From positions 1 to 64,000 of the forward strand of contig NZ_ASJA01000007.1 of the NCBI RefSeq assembly GCF_000412185.1: a DNA stretch of 64,000 nucleotides, given 5' to 3'. The notes beneath the pieces were generated by a model. It searched no databases and was not told the DNA's origin. It saw only the letters and a list, made by a program, of their open reading frames with translations. The position numbers were made by a program, and so were the translations under genes. The stretch is from Euryhalocaulis caribicus. GTDB lineage: Bacteria > Pseudomonadota > Alphaproteobacteria > Caulobacterales > Maricaulaceae. Positions 34,434-45,500 of the stretch are shown piece by piece. Within the stretch, counting starts at the first letter, position 1. The number at the start of each line of letters is the position of its first letter.

Positions 34434-36425
34434 TTAAATATCGATCGCCTCGATGAAGTCGGCATGGTCCTGGATAAATTTGAACCGAAGCTCGGATTTC
34501 CGGCCCATCAGCGTCTCCACCAGGGACTCCGCTTCGCCGGCCAGCGCATCGTCCAGACTGACGCGGGCAAGCGTGCGGGTTTCCGGATCCATCGTGGTTT
34601 CCTTCAACTGCCGCGGCATCATTTCGCCAAGACCCTTGAAGCGGCTGATTTCGACCTTCTTGCCGTTGGAAAACTCCCCGGCCATCAGCGCATCCTTGTG
34701 TGCGTCGTCGCGCGCATACTCGATCTTGTCGCCCTGGCTGAGGCGGTAGAGCGGCGGCAGGGCCAGATAGAGCCGGCCGCTGCGAATCAGGTCCGGCATC
34801 GCCTGATAGAAGAAGGTGATCAGCAGCGACGCGATATGCGCGCCATCGACATCGGCGTCGGTCATGATGATCACGCGCTCATAGCGCAGGTCATCCGGAT
34901 TGAATTTCGACCCCGTGGCCGCGCCCAGCGCCAGCGTCAGATCAGAAATCTCCTGATTTTTCATGATCTTGTCCGCGCCCGCGCTGGCGACGTTCAGGAT
35001 CTTGCCGCGAAGCGGCAGCACGGCCTGCGTCTTGCGATTGCGGGCCTGTTTGGCCGATCCGCCGGCCGAGTCGCCCTCGACCAGGAACAGCTCGGTCCCC
35101 TCCGATCCGCCGCGAGAGCAATCGGCCAGCTTGCCGGGCAGGCGAAGCTTGCGGGAGGCTGTCTGGCGTTTGACCTCTTTGTCGCGGCGGCGTTTCAGGC
35201 GTTCCTCCGCCCGTTCAACGACAAACTCCAGAAGTTGCTCGGCCTCCTTGGGGGAGGCGGCCAGCCAGTGATCGAAGGGATCGCGCACCGATTGTTCGAC
35301 CAGCCGCGCGGCTTCGCTATTGGCGAGACGGTCTTTCGTCTGACCCTGGAATTCCGGCTCCGCAATGAAGACGGACACGATGCCGCCGGCGCCGGCCATC
35401 ACATCGTCCGGCGTGATGATCCCGGCTTTCTTGCCCTGACCGGCGATTTCCGCATAGGCGCGCAACCCCTTGGTCAGGGCCGCCCGCAAACCCTGTTCGT
35501 GGGTGCCGCCATCGGGCGTGGGCACGGTATTACAATAGGAGCGAACGAAGCCGTCCGCTTCGCCAAATCCGGCGCCGGACCAGGCGACGGCCCATTCCAC
35601 GCGGCCAGCGCCCTCATCGCCGCCCGCTCGGCCGCTGAACATCTCACTGGTGACGGTGCGCTTTTCACCGATCAGCTCTTTCAGGAAGTCCGCCAGGCCG
35701 CCCGGGAAATGGAAGACGGCTTCCGGTTCGACGCCGGCGGGTTCGGCCAGCGCCGCGTCGCATTTCCAGCGAATCTGGACGCCGCGATGCAGATACGCCT
35801 TGGACCGGGCCATGGCGAACAGACGCTTGGGTTTGAGATGCGCCCGGTCGCCAAAGATTTCCGGGTCGGGCGAAAAGCGTATCGTGGTGCCGCGCCGGTT
35901 GGGCGCCGCGCCGATTTCCTTCAACGGCGCCAGGGCGCGCCCGCGCTCGAAGGACTGCGCATAAAGCTTTCGGTCGCGCGCCACTTCCGCGTCCAGGCGC
36001 TGGGACAACGCATTCACCACCGACACGCCAACGCCGTGCAGGCCGCCGGAGGTCTTGTAGGCCTTGCCGGAGAATTTCCCGCCCGCGTGCAGCGTGGTCA
36101 TGATGACCTCCAACGCGGACTTGTCCTTGAACTTGGGGTGCGGATCGATGGGAATTCCGCGCCCGTTATCGGACACGGCGACAGAGCCGTCCTCGTGCAT
36201 CACGATATCGATGCGGTCGGCGTGACCGGCCACGGCCTCGTCCATCGAGTTGTCGAGAACTTCGGAGAACAGGTGATGCAGCGCGCGGTCGTCCGTGCCG
36301 CCGATATACATGCCCGGCCGTTTGCGCACCGGTTCGAGGCCTTCAAGGACCTCGATATCCTGAGCGGTATAGCCGTCTTTGTCCGGCGCTTTGGCCGATG
36401 AAAAAAGGTCGTTCGAATCTGTCAT
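34434..36425 (-). CDS. parE: DNA topoisomerase IV subunit B
   Basis: ATPase subunit of the decatenating topoisomerase needed for chromosome separation. GHKL ATPase motifs are visible near the N-terminus (LDNSMDEAVAGHADRI, DNGRGIP, GLHGVGVSVVNALS). The Toprim domain has EGDSAGG and DADVDGAHI. 663 residues is ParE length; GyrB is usually about 800 residues because of an insert missing here. The parC partner is not in the window. Confidence 0.94.
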   Translation of the reverse strand: MTDSNDLFSSAKAPDKDGYTAQDIEVLEGLEPVRKRPGMYIGGTDDRALHHLFSEVLDNSMDEAVAGHADRIDIVMHEDGSVAVSDNGRGIPIDPHPKFKDKSALEVIMTTLHAGGKFSGKAYKTSGGLHGVGVSVVNALSQRLDAEVARDRKLYAQSFERGRALAPLKEIGAAPNRRGTTIRFSPDPEIFGDRAHLKPKRLFAMARSKAYLHRGVQIRWKCDAALAEPAGVEPEAVFHFPGGLADFLKELIGEKRTVTSEMFSGRAGGDEGAGRVEWAVAWSGAGFGEADGFVRSYCNTVPTPDGGTHEQGLRAALTKGLRAYAEIAGQGKKAGIITPDDVMAGAGGIVSVFIAEPEFQGQTKDRLANSEAARLVEQSVRDPFDHWLAASPKEAEQLLEFVVERAEERLKRRRDKEVKRQTASRKLRLPGKLADCSRGGSEGTELFLVEGDSAGGSAKQARNRKTQAVLPLRGKILNVASAGADKIMKNQEISDLTLALGAATGSKFNPDDLRYERVIIMTDADVDGAHIASLLITFFYQAMPDLIRSGRLYLALPPLYRLSQGDKIEYARDDAHKDALMAGEFSNGKKVEISRFKGLGEMMPRQLKETTMDPETRTLARVSLDDALAGEAESLVETLMGRKSELRFKFIQDHADFIEAIDI

Positions 36426-36492
36426 CGCGATATCACCGGCGATGCTGCACGAGTCGCCCGGAAGGAGCTAGGCGGATTTCCGTAAGCCTGCG

Positions 36493-39400
36493 CTAGAAGG
36501 CGAGGCGAACCACGATTCTGGCGGAGTGCCGGATGAACCCGTCGCGTATATCAGCGTCATAGTTGAAGCCGAAGGACGAGTATTGCGAACCGCCCGTGAT
36601 CAGGAAGCCGATGATGGCACTGGTCGAGGGAAGCTCCGGCGCGGCCAGCAGGAACGGATCGTTGAAGTCCACGAACGAGGCCTGAGTGACAGCAAGGCTG
36701 CCGCCGAACTCGTTGCGAACGCCGACGCGCAATTGCGGCGCCCACCAGCTGTCATCGGTGCCGAACCGCCGGGCCAGCGCAAGGCTGGCGGTGGCCGAGG
36801 CCATATCCGAGTCGCGCTCCTCGACGGTCAGGTTCACGTCTGAAAGCCCGGACTCCGTATACCCTTCCTCGCTCAGCGAGAGGTAATCCAGAGAGACGAG
36901 CGGACGCAGCATCGCCCAGCCCAGATCCCAGTCATAGCCAAGACGGGCGGAGCCGGAATAGTGATAGCCGGTCCAGTCGGCGCGCGCCGTCTGGTCGAAC
37001 GCGCCGATCAGGATACGGCGTTCGCTCTCAAAACGGCTGACGCCGCCGCCCATATAGACATCATAGGTCAGGCCGCCGCGGGCGCCGCCCGCATACAGGC
37101 CAAAGCCCAGCGTCTGCACGTCCAGCGGTTCGTCAACGCCATTGATCTGCTCGATTTCGTTGGTCGAAATCACCATGTTCGCGCCGGCCGCGTAGAACGG
37201 ACCGAACGGACGGTCCACGCCGGCGGCAAAGCCGAATCCATGGCCGCGATAACCGCCGCCGATATTCGTGGACTCGCGGTCAGAGAACGTGCCGAATTCC
37301 TGCGCCCACACGCCCGTGGTCCGGGCTTCGCGGGAAAGGCGCGCCACGTCCAGGCGGTTGCCCACCGCCCCGGTCGCGCCGTTCACGTTGTTCATCACGA
37401 ACTGCAGCGTGGCCGAACTGAAATCGGGCAGCAGCTGCTCGTATGCGTCAAAGAAGCCTTCTTCGGTCGTGATCCCGGCAAATGCGCCGTTGATCCCGCC
37501 GCCTGCGCTCAGCGCGTCGAACGCCGCATCATACGCTTTGGCTTCGTTGGCGTTCAGGCCCAGCTCCTGAGCCGTCTTGCGGTTCAGCGTCAGGACCAGG
37601 GAATTGGGGTTGTTTTCCGAAACCTGCAGGCTGGAATTATAGAGATAGGGCGTCTCGGTCTGCGAGAGTTGCTCCAGGCTGCCTTCGATCTGCAAATCAC
37701 TGGCGCTGACAATCTCGAACGAACCGCCGTCACCGACCAGCGAGGCGAGGGAGGCTGCAATGGCCGCGCCGTCCTCGAACCGCACAACGCCCTGGGCTTC
37801 CAGCCGCGCCACGGACTCACCGTCGAGCAGCAGGCGCAGCGTGCCTTCTTCGCCGAAGGTGGCGTCACGGACCGTCACGACGCTCGGGTTTTCCAGCTGT
37901 AGCAGACCGTCATTGACCTGGATGACCAGATCTCCGTCCGTGTCCGACAGCGACCCCAGAACCGAAGCGCCGCCATCGACGGTCAGCTGGTCCGCGCCAT
38001 CGCCGAAATCAATGTCGCCGTCCAGCGTGCCGGCCTGGATATTCACCAGATCGTCGCCGGACCCGAGGCGGACATCGCCAACAATAGCCGGGGTTGGCGC
38101 GACGAAGTCCGGATCGGGTTCCTCCGTGTCTCCGTCATCGTCATTGTCGCCGGAATCGGGCGGCGCCACCTGAAGCTCCTGATTGATCGTCACGCCATCG
38201 GTGGCGTTGGAAAGATCAATCGCGACAGTTTCGAACTCGCCGGGAGGAATTTCTTCGTCATTGGAATCGTCGGCGCTGCTGGTGAAGCGCGCCACGATGC
38301 TGCTGGTATTGTTGATCTCGGTCAGGGAGCCGGATTCGTCCATGATGGCGATGGCCGTGCCGTCCTCGCCGATGACTTCGGCAAGAATGGCGCTGTCATT
38401 ATTGATCGTGTTGACGTTGCCGCCGGCGCCAATCGTAATCGCCTGCGCCCGGCCGCCATTCTCGGTGGTCGAAGTGGCGCGGATCAGGCCGCCATTATCG
38501 TTGAAAATCAGCGGAAGAGAGACATTGCCGTCCATGATGATCGCATGAGCGTCACCTTCGGAGGCGCTCGCGAAAATCCGGTTGGCGTTGTACAGGCCCT
38601 TTTCGATGTCGACCATCAGGGTCTCGCCGCCCGACAATTGCAGGGCAATCGCGTCATAACCCTCATAGACGCCGTCGCCGGTAATATCGCCGAAATTGAT
38701 CAGTCCAAATCCGTTGGCGTCGCTTTCGTCGATCTCGTCATCGTCATCGTCGCCATCAACACCCGGAAATCCGCCGATCACGACATCGCCGGACGCGCCT
38801 TCAGTGGTGATCAGGAAGGCCGGGCTTGAAGACTGGCTGATCACGCCGGCGCCCGCGTTCGCGACGCGAATCCCGTCCGCGATGCCCGCGGAAACGGTCA
38901 GCGCGCTGCCGCCGTTCAGAAGATCGTCTTCATCCAGCTGGTTCAGGGCGTCGCCAAACGCGTTCACGGTGCGGAAGCCGGTCGTGGAAATCACGCCGGA
39001 AACCGTCAAGGCGCCGCCGATGTCGCCGGACACGTTCATGCCCTGCGTGTTCTCGCCCACCCCGCGCACGGTGCCGCCCACCAGCACATCGCCGGAAACC
39101 GGACCTTCAAACGCCACCGCGGTCGAATCGGTGCCGATTATGGAAAGATTGCTGACCAGATTGATGTCGCCATCAACGCCGGACGCCACGCGAACGCCAT
39201 AGGATTCATTGCCCTCGACGCGGATATTGGCGCCGCCCGTGACCACGATATCGCCTTCGAACGCTTCGGGGCCCTCAACCAGGATGCCCGTGCGGTTGCT
39301 GCCCTGTGCGAAGGGGCCGTCCAGATCGAAATCGTCATCGGGATTGTCGGGCTCGTAATTCTCGCTGACCTCGATATCGCCGGTCAGCGTGAACGTGCCG

Positions 39401-39675
39401 GTATTGCCGCCCTGCAGCAGTACGCCGACAGCGCCGTCCGCATCCTCGATCAGGACCGCGCCGCTGATTTCAAGATCATTGTCGGAATCAAGCGTTACGC
39501 CCGTCCCGCTATCGACCTCGACCGTGCCGGTAACTTCGACATCGTCCGGCTGGCCATTATTGGCCGTGGACGTGCGAACCGGCTGGTTCGTATCCTCAAT
39601 GACGGTTTGAGCGTGCGCGGCGGCTGAAAGCAGCAGCGGCGCGGCGGCGGCGGAAAAAAGAAGACCCTTGCGCAT
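36493..39675 (-). CDS. Autotransporter-domain outer-membrane protein
   Basis: A 1060-residue surface protein. It has a Sec signal (MRKGLLFSAAAAPLLLSAAAHA), a passenger of about 730 residues with repeating beta-helix turns rich in Asp, Gly, Thr and Val, and a C-terminal autotransporter barrel (about 790-1060) that ends in Phe (RIVVRLAF), the outer-membrane insertion signature. The passenger holds acidic Asp-rich loops (DGDDDDDEIDESD and SGDNDDDGDTEEPD), which may bind calcium. No protease or lipase catalytic motif is seen, so an adhesin or surface-structure role is only a guess. Confidence 0.88.
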   Translation of the reverse strand: MRKGLLFSAAAAPLLLSAAAHAQTVIEDTNQPVRTSTANNGQPDDVEVTGTVEVDSGTGVTLDSDNDLEISGAVLIEDADGAVGVLLQGGNTGTFTLTGDIEVSENYEPDNPDDDFDLDGPFAQGSNRTGILVEGPEAFEGDIVVTGGANIRVEGNESYGVRVASGVDGDINLVSNLSIIGTDSTAVAFEGPVSGDVLVGGTVRGVGENTQGMNVSGDIGGALTVSGVISTTGFRTVNAFGDALNQLDEDDLLNGGSALTVSAGIADGIRVANAGAGVISQSSSPAFLITTEGASGDVVIGGFPGVDGDDDDDEIDESDANGFGLINFGDITGDGVYEGYDAIALQLSGGETLMVDIEKGLYNANRIFASASEGDAHAIIMDGNVSLPLIFNDNGGLIRATSTTENGGRAQAITIGAGGNVNTINNDSAILAEVIGEDGTAIAIMDESGSLTEINNTSSIVARFTSSADDSNDEEIPPGEFETVAIDLSNATDGVTINQELQVAPPDSGDNDDDGDTEEPDPDFVAPTPAIVGDVRLGSGDDLVNIQAGTLDGDIDFGDGADQLTVDGGASVLGSLSDTDGDLVIQVNDGLLQLENPSVVTVRDATFGEEGTLRLLLDGESVARLEAQGVVRFEDGAAIAASLASLVGDGGSFEIVSASDLQIEGSLEQLSQTETPYLYNSSLQVSENNPNSLVLTLNRKTAQELGLNANEAKAYDAAFDALSAGGGINGAFAGITTEEGFFDAYEQLLPDFSSATLQFVMNNVNGATGAVGNRLDVARLSREARTTGVWAQEFGTFSDRESTNIGGGYRGHGFGFAAGVDRPFGPFYAAGANMVISTNEIEQINGVDEPLDVQTLGFGLYAGGARGGLTYDVYMGGGVSRFESERRILIGAFDQTARADWTGYHYSGSARLGYDWDLGWAMLRPLVSLDYLSLSEEGYTESGLSDVNLTVEERDSDMASATASLALARRFGTDDSWWAPQLRVGVRNEFGGSLAVTQASFVDFNDPFLLAAPELPSTSAIIGFLITGGSQYSSFGFNYDADIRDGFIRHSARIVVRLAF

Positions 39676-39694
39676 GGGCGTGATCTTTAAGGAG

Positions 39695-39728
39695 AGCGGG
39701 CGCTTGGGTCCAGCCCCAAACGCCCGCT
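39695..39728 (-). terminator. Strong hairpin between glnA and the autotransporter gene
   Basis: AGCGGGCG at 39695-39702 pairs with CGCCCGCT at 39721-39728, with an inner TTGGG/CCCAA stem. It lies 16 bases after the glnA stop and about 20 bases before the autotransporter ATG, all on the minus strand. The following minus-strand bases are CTCCTTAAAG, so there is no good T-run. It may be a weak terminator or an RNA-stabilising end for glnA mRNA, and it crowds the autotransporter ribosome site. Confidence 0.5.
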
Positions 39729-39744
39729 TCTCAGCAGTCGGTCT

Positions 39745-41148
39745 CTAGACCTTGTAGTACATATCGAATTCGACCGGGTGAGGGTGCGTTTCAAAGCGCA
39801 GAACCTCTTCCATCTTCAGGTCGATATAGGAATCGATCTGATCGTCGCTCATCACGCCGCCCTTCTTGAGGAATTCACGGTCGTCGCTGAGCGCTTCCAG
39901 CGCCTCGCGCAGGCTGCGGCAGACGGTCGGAACGCCTTCCAGCTCTTCCGGCGGCAGGTCGTACAGATTCTTGTCCAGGGCGCTGCCCGGATCGATCTTG
40001 TTCTCGATGCCGTCCAGGCCCGCCATCAGCAGGGCCGTGAAGATCAGGTACGGGTTGCCGGCCGCGTCCGGGAACCGCGCCTCGATCCGCTTGCCCTTGG
40101 GCGAGGGGCTGTGAGGCACCCGGATGGATGCCGAGCGGTTGCGCGCCGAATAGGCCAGCAGGACCGGGGCCTCGAAGCCCGGCACCAGACGCTTGTAGCT
40201 GTTGGTCGAGGCGTTGGAGAAGGCGTTGATCGCCCGGGCGTGCTTGATGATCCCGCCGATATAATGCAGGCAGGTTTCCGACAGGTCGGCATAGCGGTCG
40301 CCGGCGAACAGCGGCTTGCCGTCCTTCCAGATCGACTGGTGAACATGCATGCCGGAGCCGTTGTCGTTCCACATCGGCTTGGGCATGAAGGTCGCCGTTT
40401 TGCCGAACGCCGCCGAGACGTTGTGGACGATGTATTTGTAGAGCTGCATGCGGTCGGCCATCTCGGTGAGCGAGGAAAATTTCATCCCCAGCTCATGCTG
40501 CGCCGGCGCCACTTCATGGTGGTGTTTTTCCGGCTCAAGACCCAGCTCGGTCATCACCGCCAGCATTTCGGAGCGCAGATCCTGCGCCGAGTCGATCGGC
40601 GGGACCGGGAAATAGCCGCCCTTGGGTCCCGGGCGGTGGCCCATATTGCCGCCTTCATAATGCGAGCCCGAATTGGCCGGAAGCTCGGTCGAATCCAGCG
40701 CATAGCCGGTCTCGTCCTGGCTGGTGTTCCAGCGGACATCGTCGAAGACAAAAAATTCGGCCTCGGGTCCGAAGAAGGCGGAATCGCCGATGCCTGCCTG
40801 CTGCAGATAGCTTTCCGCGCGCTTCGCGGTGGAACGCGGGCAGCGCTCATAGGGCTGGCCCGTATTGGGCTCCAGCACGTCGCAGAACACCGAAAGGGTC
40901 GGCTGCTGGTAGAACGGGTCCAGCTGATAGACCGACGTGTCGGGCATCAGCGTCATGTCGGACTCGTTGATCGCTTTCCAGCCCTCGATGGAGGAGCCGT
41001 CGAACATGGCGCCGTCCTCGAAGAAATCCTCGTCCACCATCGAGATGTCGAAGGTCACGTGATGCATCTTGCCCCGCGGATCGGTGAACCGCAGATCGAC
41101 GAAGTCGATGTCTTCGTCCTTGATCGTTTTGAGGATTTCCTCGGCCAT
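39745..41148 (-). CDS. glnA: Glutamine synthetase, type I
   Basis: Makes glutamine from glutamate and ammonia; dodecamer, cytoplasm. 467 residues. GSSIEGW near residue 50 and the ATP/metal segments ([33 protein letters not shown]) are present. The adenylylation tyrosine is Y396 in [10 protein letters not shown], so activity should be controlled by GlnE. Downstream of glnB on the same strand with 140 bases between, the usual alphaproteobacterial glnBA order. Confidence 0.97.
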   Translation of the reverse strand: MAEEILKTIKDEDIDFVDLRFTDPRGKMHHVTFDISMVDEDFFEDGAMFDGSSIEGWKAINESDMTLMPDTSVYQLDPFYQQPTLSVFCDVLEPNTGQPYERCPRSTAKRAESYLQQAGIGDSAFFGPEAEFFVFDDVRWNTSQDETGYALDSTELPANSGSHYEGGNMGHRPGPKGGYFPVPPIDSAQDLRSEMLAVMTELGLEPEKHHHEVAPAQHELGMKFSSLTEMADRMQLYKYIVHNVSAAFGKTATFMPKPMWNDNGSGMHVHQSIWKDGKPLFAGDRYADLSETCLHYIGGIIKHARAINAFSNASTNSYKRLVPGFEAPVLLAYSARNRSASIRVPHSPSPKGKRIEARFPDAAGNPYLIFTALLMAGLDGIENKIDPGSALDKNLYDLPPEELEGVPTVCRSLREALEALSDDREFLKKGGVMSDDQIDSYIDLKMEEVLRFETHPHPVEFDMYYKV

Positions 41149-41288
41149 GTGTCTAAGCGCTCCTGTTTCGGATCAGCTCGTTGATGATGGATGACTGTGC
41201 AGCGATTCCGCAGGTGCGAAAACTCCGCGCCGCCGGGCGGCGTCAATAACCATAACGATTTCTGTAAGCGCTTAAAGGCCCAAGCGTT

Positions 41289-41639
<351 letters not shown>

Positions 41640-41641
41640 TC

Positions 41642-43114
41642 ATGCATGAAGTGCTAACCGTCAAGGAAATGTACGCCGCCGACAAGGCTGCAAACGAATC
41701 CGGAATTGAAACTTATGACCTGATGGAGGCGGCGGGAAGGGGCGTTGCCGACGCAGTCATCCGTTTGATGCCCGCCACGCCTGTTACGGTTCTTTGCGGT
41801 CCGGGCAATAATGGCGGGGACGGTTTTGTTGCAGCGCGGCGCCTCCGAGAGCTGGGACGCAACGTCACGGTCTGCCTGCTGGGCGATATTGATGCGCTTG
41901 AAGGCGACGCGGCCCGCGCGGCAAAGGAATGGGACGGCCCGGTTTCCCCGCTCGGCGAAGACAGTCTTGATGGCGCCGGCGTGGTGATCGACGCCTTGTT
42001 CGGGGCCGGCCTCTCGCGTCCGCTGGAGGGCGCGCCCGCAGCTCTGGCCGAGACGGCGGTCAGCCGCCAGATTCCGGTTGTCGCGGTTGATGTTCCCTCG
42101 GGTCTGGATGGCGACCGCGCTTGCCCGAAGGGGGACGGACCGGCCTTCCGTGCGGCGTTGACGATCACCTTCTTTCGCAAGAAACCCGCTCACGTCCTGA
42201 TGCCGGGGGCCGCATATTGCGGCGAGATCATTGTCCACGACATCGGCATTCCGGCTTCGGTCCTGCCCGCGATCAATCCGGCGGCGCGGGAGAATACGCC
42301 CGATTTCTGGAAGGACGGCGTCCCGAAGCCTGACGCCATGGGGCACAAGCATTCCCGCGGCCGCCTGGCGGTCATTTCGGGCGGTGAGTTCATGACCGGG
42401 GCAGCGCGGCTCTCCGCCCGCGCCGGTCAGCGCGTGGGCGCCGGATTTGTCACGCTCTATGGCGATGAGGCCGCGACACGCATCAATGCCGCGCATGAAA
42501 CGTCCATTGTTCTGAAGGCGGCGGTGCGCGGCGACGCAATGGTCCAGGCCGTGAAGGAGTTTCATCCCGCCGCCACAATTATCGGTCCCGGCGCGGGGCG
42601 CGACGACCGGACGAAAGACATGGTCTTGGAACTTCTGGAGGTGGGTTCGCCAGTCGTCCTGGATGCGGATGCGCTCAGCATCTTCGAGGACGATGAGGAC
42701 GTCTTCTACAAGGCGCTTCACGACAAGGCCGTTCTGACGCCGCATGACGGCGAATTCGCGCGCGTCTTCCCGAAAGAGGCCGGGGCGAAGGCATCGAAAA
42801 TTGAAAAGGCGCGCAGCGCCGCCCAACGCTCCGGCGCGGTGGTGCTGTGCAAGGGGCCCGATACCGTTATCGCCCGCCCGGACGGGCTGGTTCTGGTCAA
42901 TACGGTGTCCAGCCCGTTCCTGGCCAGCGCCGGCACCGGGGATGTCCTGTCCGGCATGATTGGCGGCCTGCTGGCGCAGGGCGTGGAGCCGTTTGCCGCG
43001 GCCTGCATGGGGGCATGGATTCACGGCCGGGCCGGGCAGGGGATTGGCCCGGGCCTGATCGCCGAGGACCTTATCCGCGCGACCCCGCGCCTTATGCAGG
43101 CAATGCTCTCCTGA
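41642..43114 (+). CDS. nnr: Bifunctional NAD(P)H-hydrate epimerase / ADP-dependent dehydratase
   Basis: Repairs damaged NAD(P)H hydrates. The N-terminal epimerase domain (YjeF_N, about 1-215) has VLCGPGNNGGDGFVAARRL; the C-terminal dehydratase (about 225-490) has the ribokinase-like GAGRD, LTPHDGEFARV and GTGDVLSGMIGG motifs. 490 residues, typical of the fused form. Only a weak GGAAA ribosome-like site precedes the ATG. Because glnB starts 14 bases away in the other direction, its promoter must lie inside glnB or the two promoters overlap. Confidence 0.95.
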   Translation: MHEVLTVKEMYAADKAANESGIETYDLMEAAGRGVADAVIRLMPATPVTVLCGPGNNGGDGFVAARRLRELGRNVTVCLLGDIDALEGDAARAAKEWDGPVSPLGEDSLDGAGVVIDALFGAGLSRPLEGAPAALAETAVSRQIPVVAVDVPSGLDGDRACPKGDGPAFRAALTITFFRKKPAHVLMPGAAYCGEIIVHDIGIPASVLPAINPAARENTPDFWKDGVPKPDAMGHKHSRGRLAVISGGEFMTGAARLSARAGQRVGAGFVTLYGDEAATRINAAHETSIVLKAAVRGDAMVQAVKEFHPAATIIGPGAGRDDRTKDMVLELLEVGSPVVLDADALSIFEDDEDVFYKALHDKAVLTPHDGEFARVFPKEAGAKASKIEKARSAAQRSGAVVLCKGPDTVIARPDGLVLVNTVSSPFLASAGTGDVLSGMIGGLLAQGVEPFAAACMGAWIHGRAGQGIGPGLIAEDLIRATPRLMQAMLS

Positions 43115-43223
43115 CAGGAGGCGCTGACAGTTTGATGCCGGGGCGCTTCTCTCCGCGCGCCCGGCTCTCTACAACGGACTCGTACAAACAAGCGATTCCA
43201 GACCAAGGGATAGTTCGCCGCCT

Positions 43224-45500
43224 ATGACCGACGGCAAGTCCAAACGCCCCAGCGTTTCCGACGAGGAAGCACTCGTCTTCCACAATAAGCCCACCCCGGG
43301 AAAGCTTGGCGTTTCGGCGACCAAGCCGATGGCTACCCAGCGCGATCTCAGCCTGGCCTATTCGCCCGGCGTCGCCGCGCCGGTCAAAGCCATCGCGGAA
43401 GACCCGGACCGGGTCTATGACTACACGTCGAAGGGCAACATGGTGGCCGTGGTGTCCAACGGCACCGCCATTCTGGGCCTTGGCGATCTGGGTCCCGCCG
43501 CGTCCAAGCCGGTGATGGAGGGCAAGTCGGTGCTGTTCAAGCGCTTCGCCGACATCGATTCCATTGATCTCGAGATCACCTACAAAGACGTGGACCGCTT
43601 CGTGGAATGCGTGGCTGGGTTCGGCGACACGTTCGGCGGCATCAATCTTGAGGATATCCGCTCTCCCGAGTGTTTCGAGATCGAGCGCCAGCTTCGTGAA
43701 AAGCTGGATATTCCGGTCTTCCATGACGACCAGCACGGCACGGCGATCATCGCGACGGCGGCGCTTCTGAACGCCTGCGATATTTCCGGCCGCAAGCTCA
43801 GCGACCTGAAAGTCTGCCTGGTGGGGGCCGGCGCCGCGGGATTGTCGGTTCTGGAGCTGATCAAGAGCGTCGGCGTGTCGGACGACAATGTCATTGTCGT
43901 CGACAAGGACGGCGTGGTCCACAAGCGCCGCAACGACCTGCACGAGCGTCTGGCGAAACATGCCTGCAACACGGACAAACGCACGCTGGCGGAAGCAGTG
44001 GATGGCGCGGACTGCCTGATCGGTCTGTCCGCCGCCGGCGTCATTTCCAAGGAAATGGTCGCGTCCATGGCGAAGGACCCGATCATTTTCGCCATGGCGA
44101 ATCCTGAGCCGGAGATCACTCCTGAACAGGTGGCGGAGGTGCGCGATGATGCGATCATGGCGACTGGGCGTTCGGATTATCCCAATCAGGTCAATAATGT
44201 ACTGGGCTTTCCTTATATTTTCCGGGGGGCGCTGGACGTTCGCGCCACCACCATTAATGAGGAAATGAAGCTGGCCGCGGCACACGCTCTGGCCGACCTG
44301 GCGCGGCAGGACGTTCCCGATGAAGTGGCCGAGGCCTATAGCGGCGCGCGCCCGCAATATGGCCGGGACTATCTGATCCCCACGCCCTTCGATCCGCGCC
44401 TGATCTCCTTCGTGCCGCCCTATGTCGCCAGAGCGGCGGAAGAATCCGGCGTGGCCCGGAAACCGATGGAGAAAACGGAAACCTATTCGCACACGCTGGC
44501 GCGCAGGCTGGACCCGACCGCCTCGCTGCAGCAGCGGATCACCGCCTCGGTTCGCGCCAATCCCAAGACCATCGTTTTCGCCGAAGGGGAGGAGCCATCC
44601 GTCATCCGCGCGGCCCACGCTTTCCAGACCCAGGGCATGGGCAAGGCGATCCTGGTGGCGCGTGAAGGTCCGGCCCGGGACAATATGCGTAACCTGGGCC
44701 TTCCCGATGACGAACTTGAGATCTGGAATGCCCGGCTTTCGGACCGGAACCCTGAGTTCACGGACCTGCTCTATGAGCGGCTTAAGCGCAAAGGCTATCT
44801 CCGCCGCGACGTTCAGCGTCTGGTCAATACGGACCGCAACGTGTTTTCCGCCCTGATGGTCAAGACGGGCGAGGCGGACGGCATGGTCACGGGCTATACG
44901 CGCCACACCAATGTCGCCCTGAATGACGTGTCCTTGGTGCTGGACCCGGCGCCGGGCGAACAGATTCTTGGCCTCTCGGTGGCGGTCTCCAAAGGCCATA
45001 CGCTGGTTGTCGCTGATACGCTGATCACCGAATTCCCGACGGCTGAGGAACTGGCCGACATCACAATCGGCGCCGCCAAGGCGGCGCGGCGGCTGGGTCT
45101 GGTCCCGCACGCAGCGCTTCTGTCCTATTCGACATTCGGGAATCCGGGCGGCGAGCGGTCGGAAAAGATCGCCCGCGCGGTCGAAATCCTCGATGAACGC
45201 GCCACCGATTTTGAATATGAGGGCGACATGGCGCCCGATATCGCGCTGGATCCCGCCCATCGCGACATCTATCCGTTCTCCCGCCTGACCGAAGAGGCCA
45301 ATGTTCTGGTCATGCCGGCCGTGCATTCCGCCTCTATCGCCACGCGCCTGTTGAAATCGGCGGGCGGAGCGACCGTTTTCGGGCCGGTTCTGACCGGGCT
45401 GGAGCTGCCCGTGCAGATATGCCGGCTCTCCGCGCCGGTGTCTGAAATCACGTCACTGGCGGCGATGGCGGCGTTCGACCTGTCGAAAACCAGCGCATGA
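43224..45500 (+). CDS. maeB: NADP-dependent malic enzyme with phosphotransacetylase-like domain
   Basis: Oxidatively decarboxylates malate to pyruvate. The N-terminal malic enzyme domain (about 1-430) has the catalytic Lys region ([24 protein letters not shown]), the metal-binding HDDQHGTA segment and the Rossmann motif VGAGAAGLS. The C-terminal region (about 435-758) is phosphotransacetylase-like, thought to bind acetyl-CoA for regulation and not to be a working Pta. 758 residues, standard for MaeB. It overlaps the MATE gene by 4 bases (ATGA). Confidence 0.95.
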   Translation: MTDGKSKRPSVSDEEALVFHNKPTPGKLGVSATKPMATQRDLSLAYSPGVAAPVKAIAEDPDRVYDYTSKGNMVAVVSNGTAILGLGDLGPAASKPVMEGKSVLFKRFADIDSIDLEITYKDVDRFVECVAGFGDTFGGINLEDIRSPECFEIERQLREKLDIPVFHDDQHGTAIIATAALLNACDISGRKLSDLKVCLVGAGAAGLSVLELIKSVGVSDDNVIVVDKDGVVHKRRNDLHERLAKHACNTDKRTLAEAVDGADCLIGLSAAGVISKEMVASMAKDPIIFAMANPEPEITPEQVAEVRDDAIMATGRSDYPNQVNNVLGFPYIFRGALDVRATTINEEMKLAAAHALADLARQDVPDEVAEAYSGARPQYGRDYLIPTPFDPRLISFVPPYVARAAEESGVARKPMEKTETYSHTLARRLDPTASLQQRITASVRANPKTIVFAEGEEPSVIRAAHAFQTQGMGKAILVAREGPARDNMRNLGLPDDELEIWNARLSDRNPEFTDLLYERLKRKGYLRRDVQRLVNTDRNVFSALMVKTGEADGMVTGYTRHTNVALNDVSLVLDPAPGEQILGLSVAVSKGHTLVVADTLITEFPTAEELADITIGAAKAARRLGLVPHAALLSYSTFGNPGGERSEKIARAVEILDERATDFEYEGDMAPDIALDPAHRDIYPFSRLTEEANVLVMPAVHSASIATRLLKSAGGATVFGPVLTGLELPVQICRLSAPVSEITSLAAMAAFDLSKTSA

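Noticed and set aside
34464-36401. A 645-codon plus-strand frame opposite parE
   Set aside because: Shadow of parE; no ribosome site, no domains.
41149-41288. Sigma54/NtrC promoter for glnA
   Set aside because: No TGGCAC-N5-TTGC match was found on the minus strand; only a small GC hairpin (about 41228-41242) is visible.
43092-45326. A 744-codon minus-strand frame opposite maeB
   Set aside because: Same cause: it mirrors a clearly real gene and its protein is compositionally odd (His/Arg-rich).
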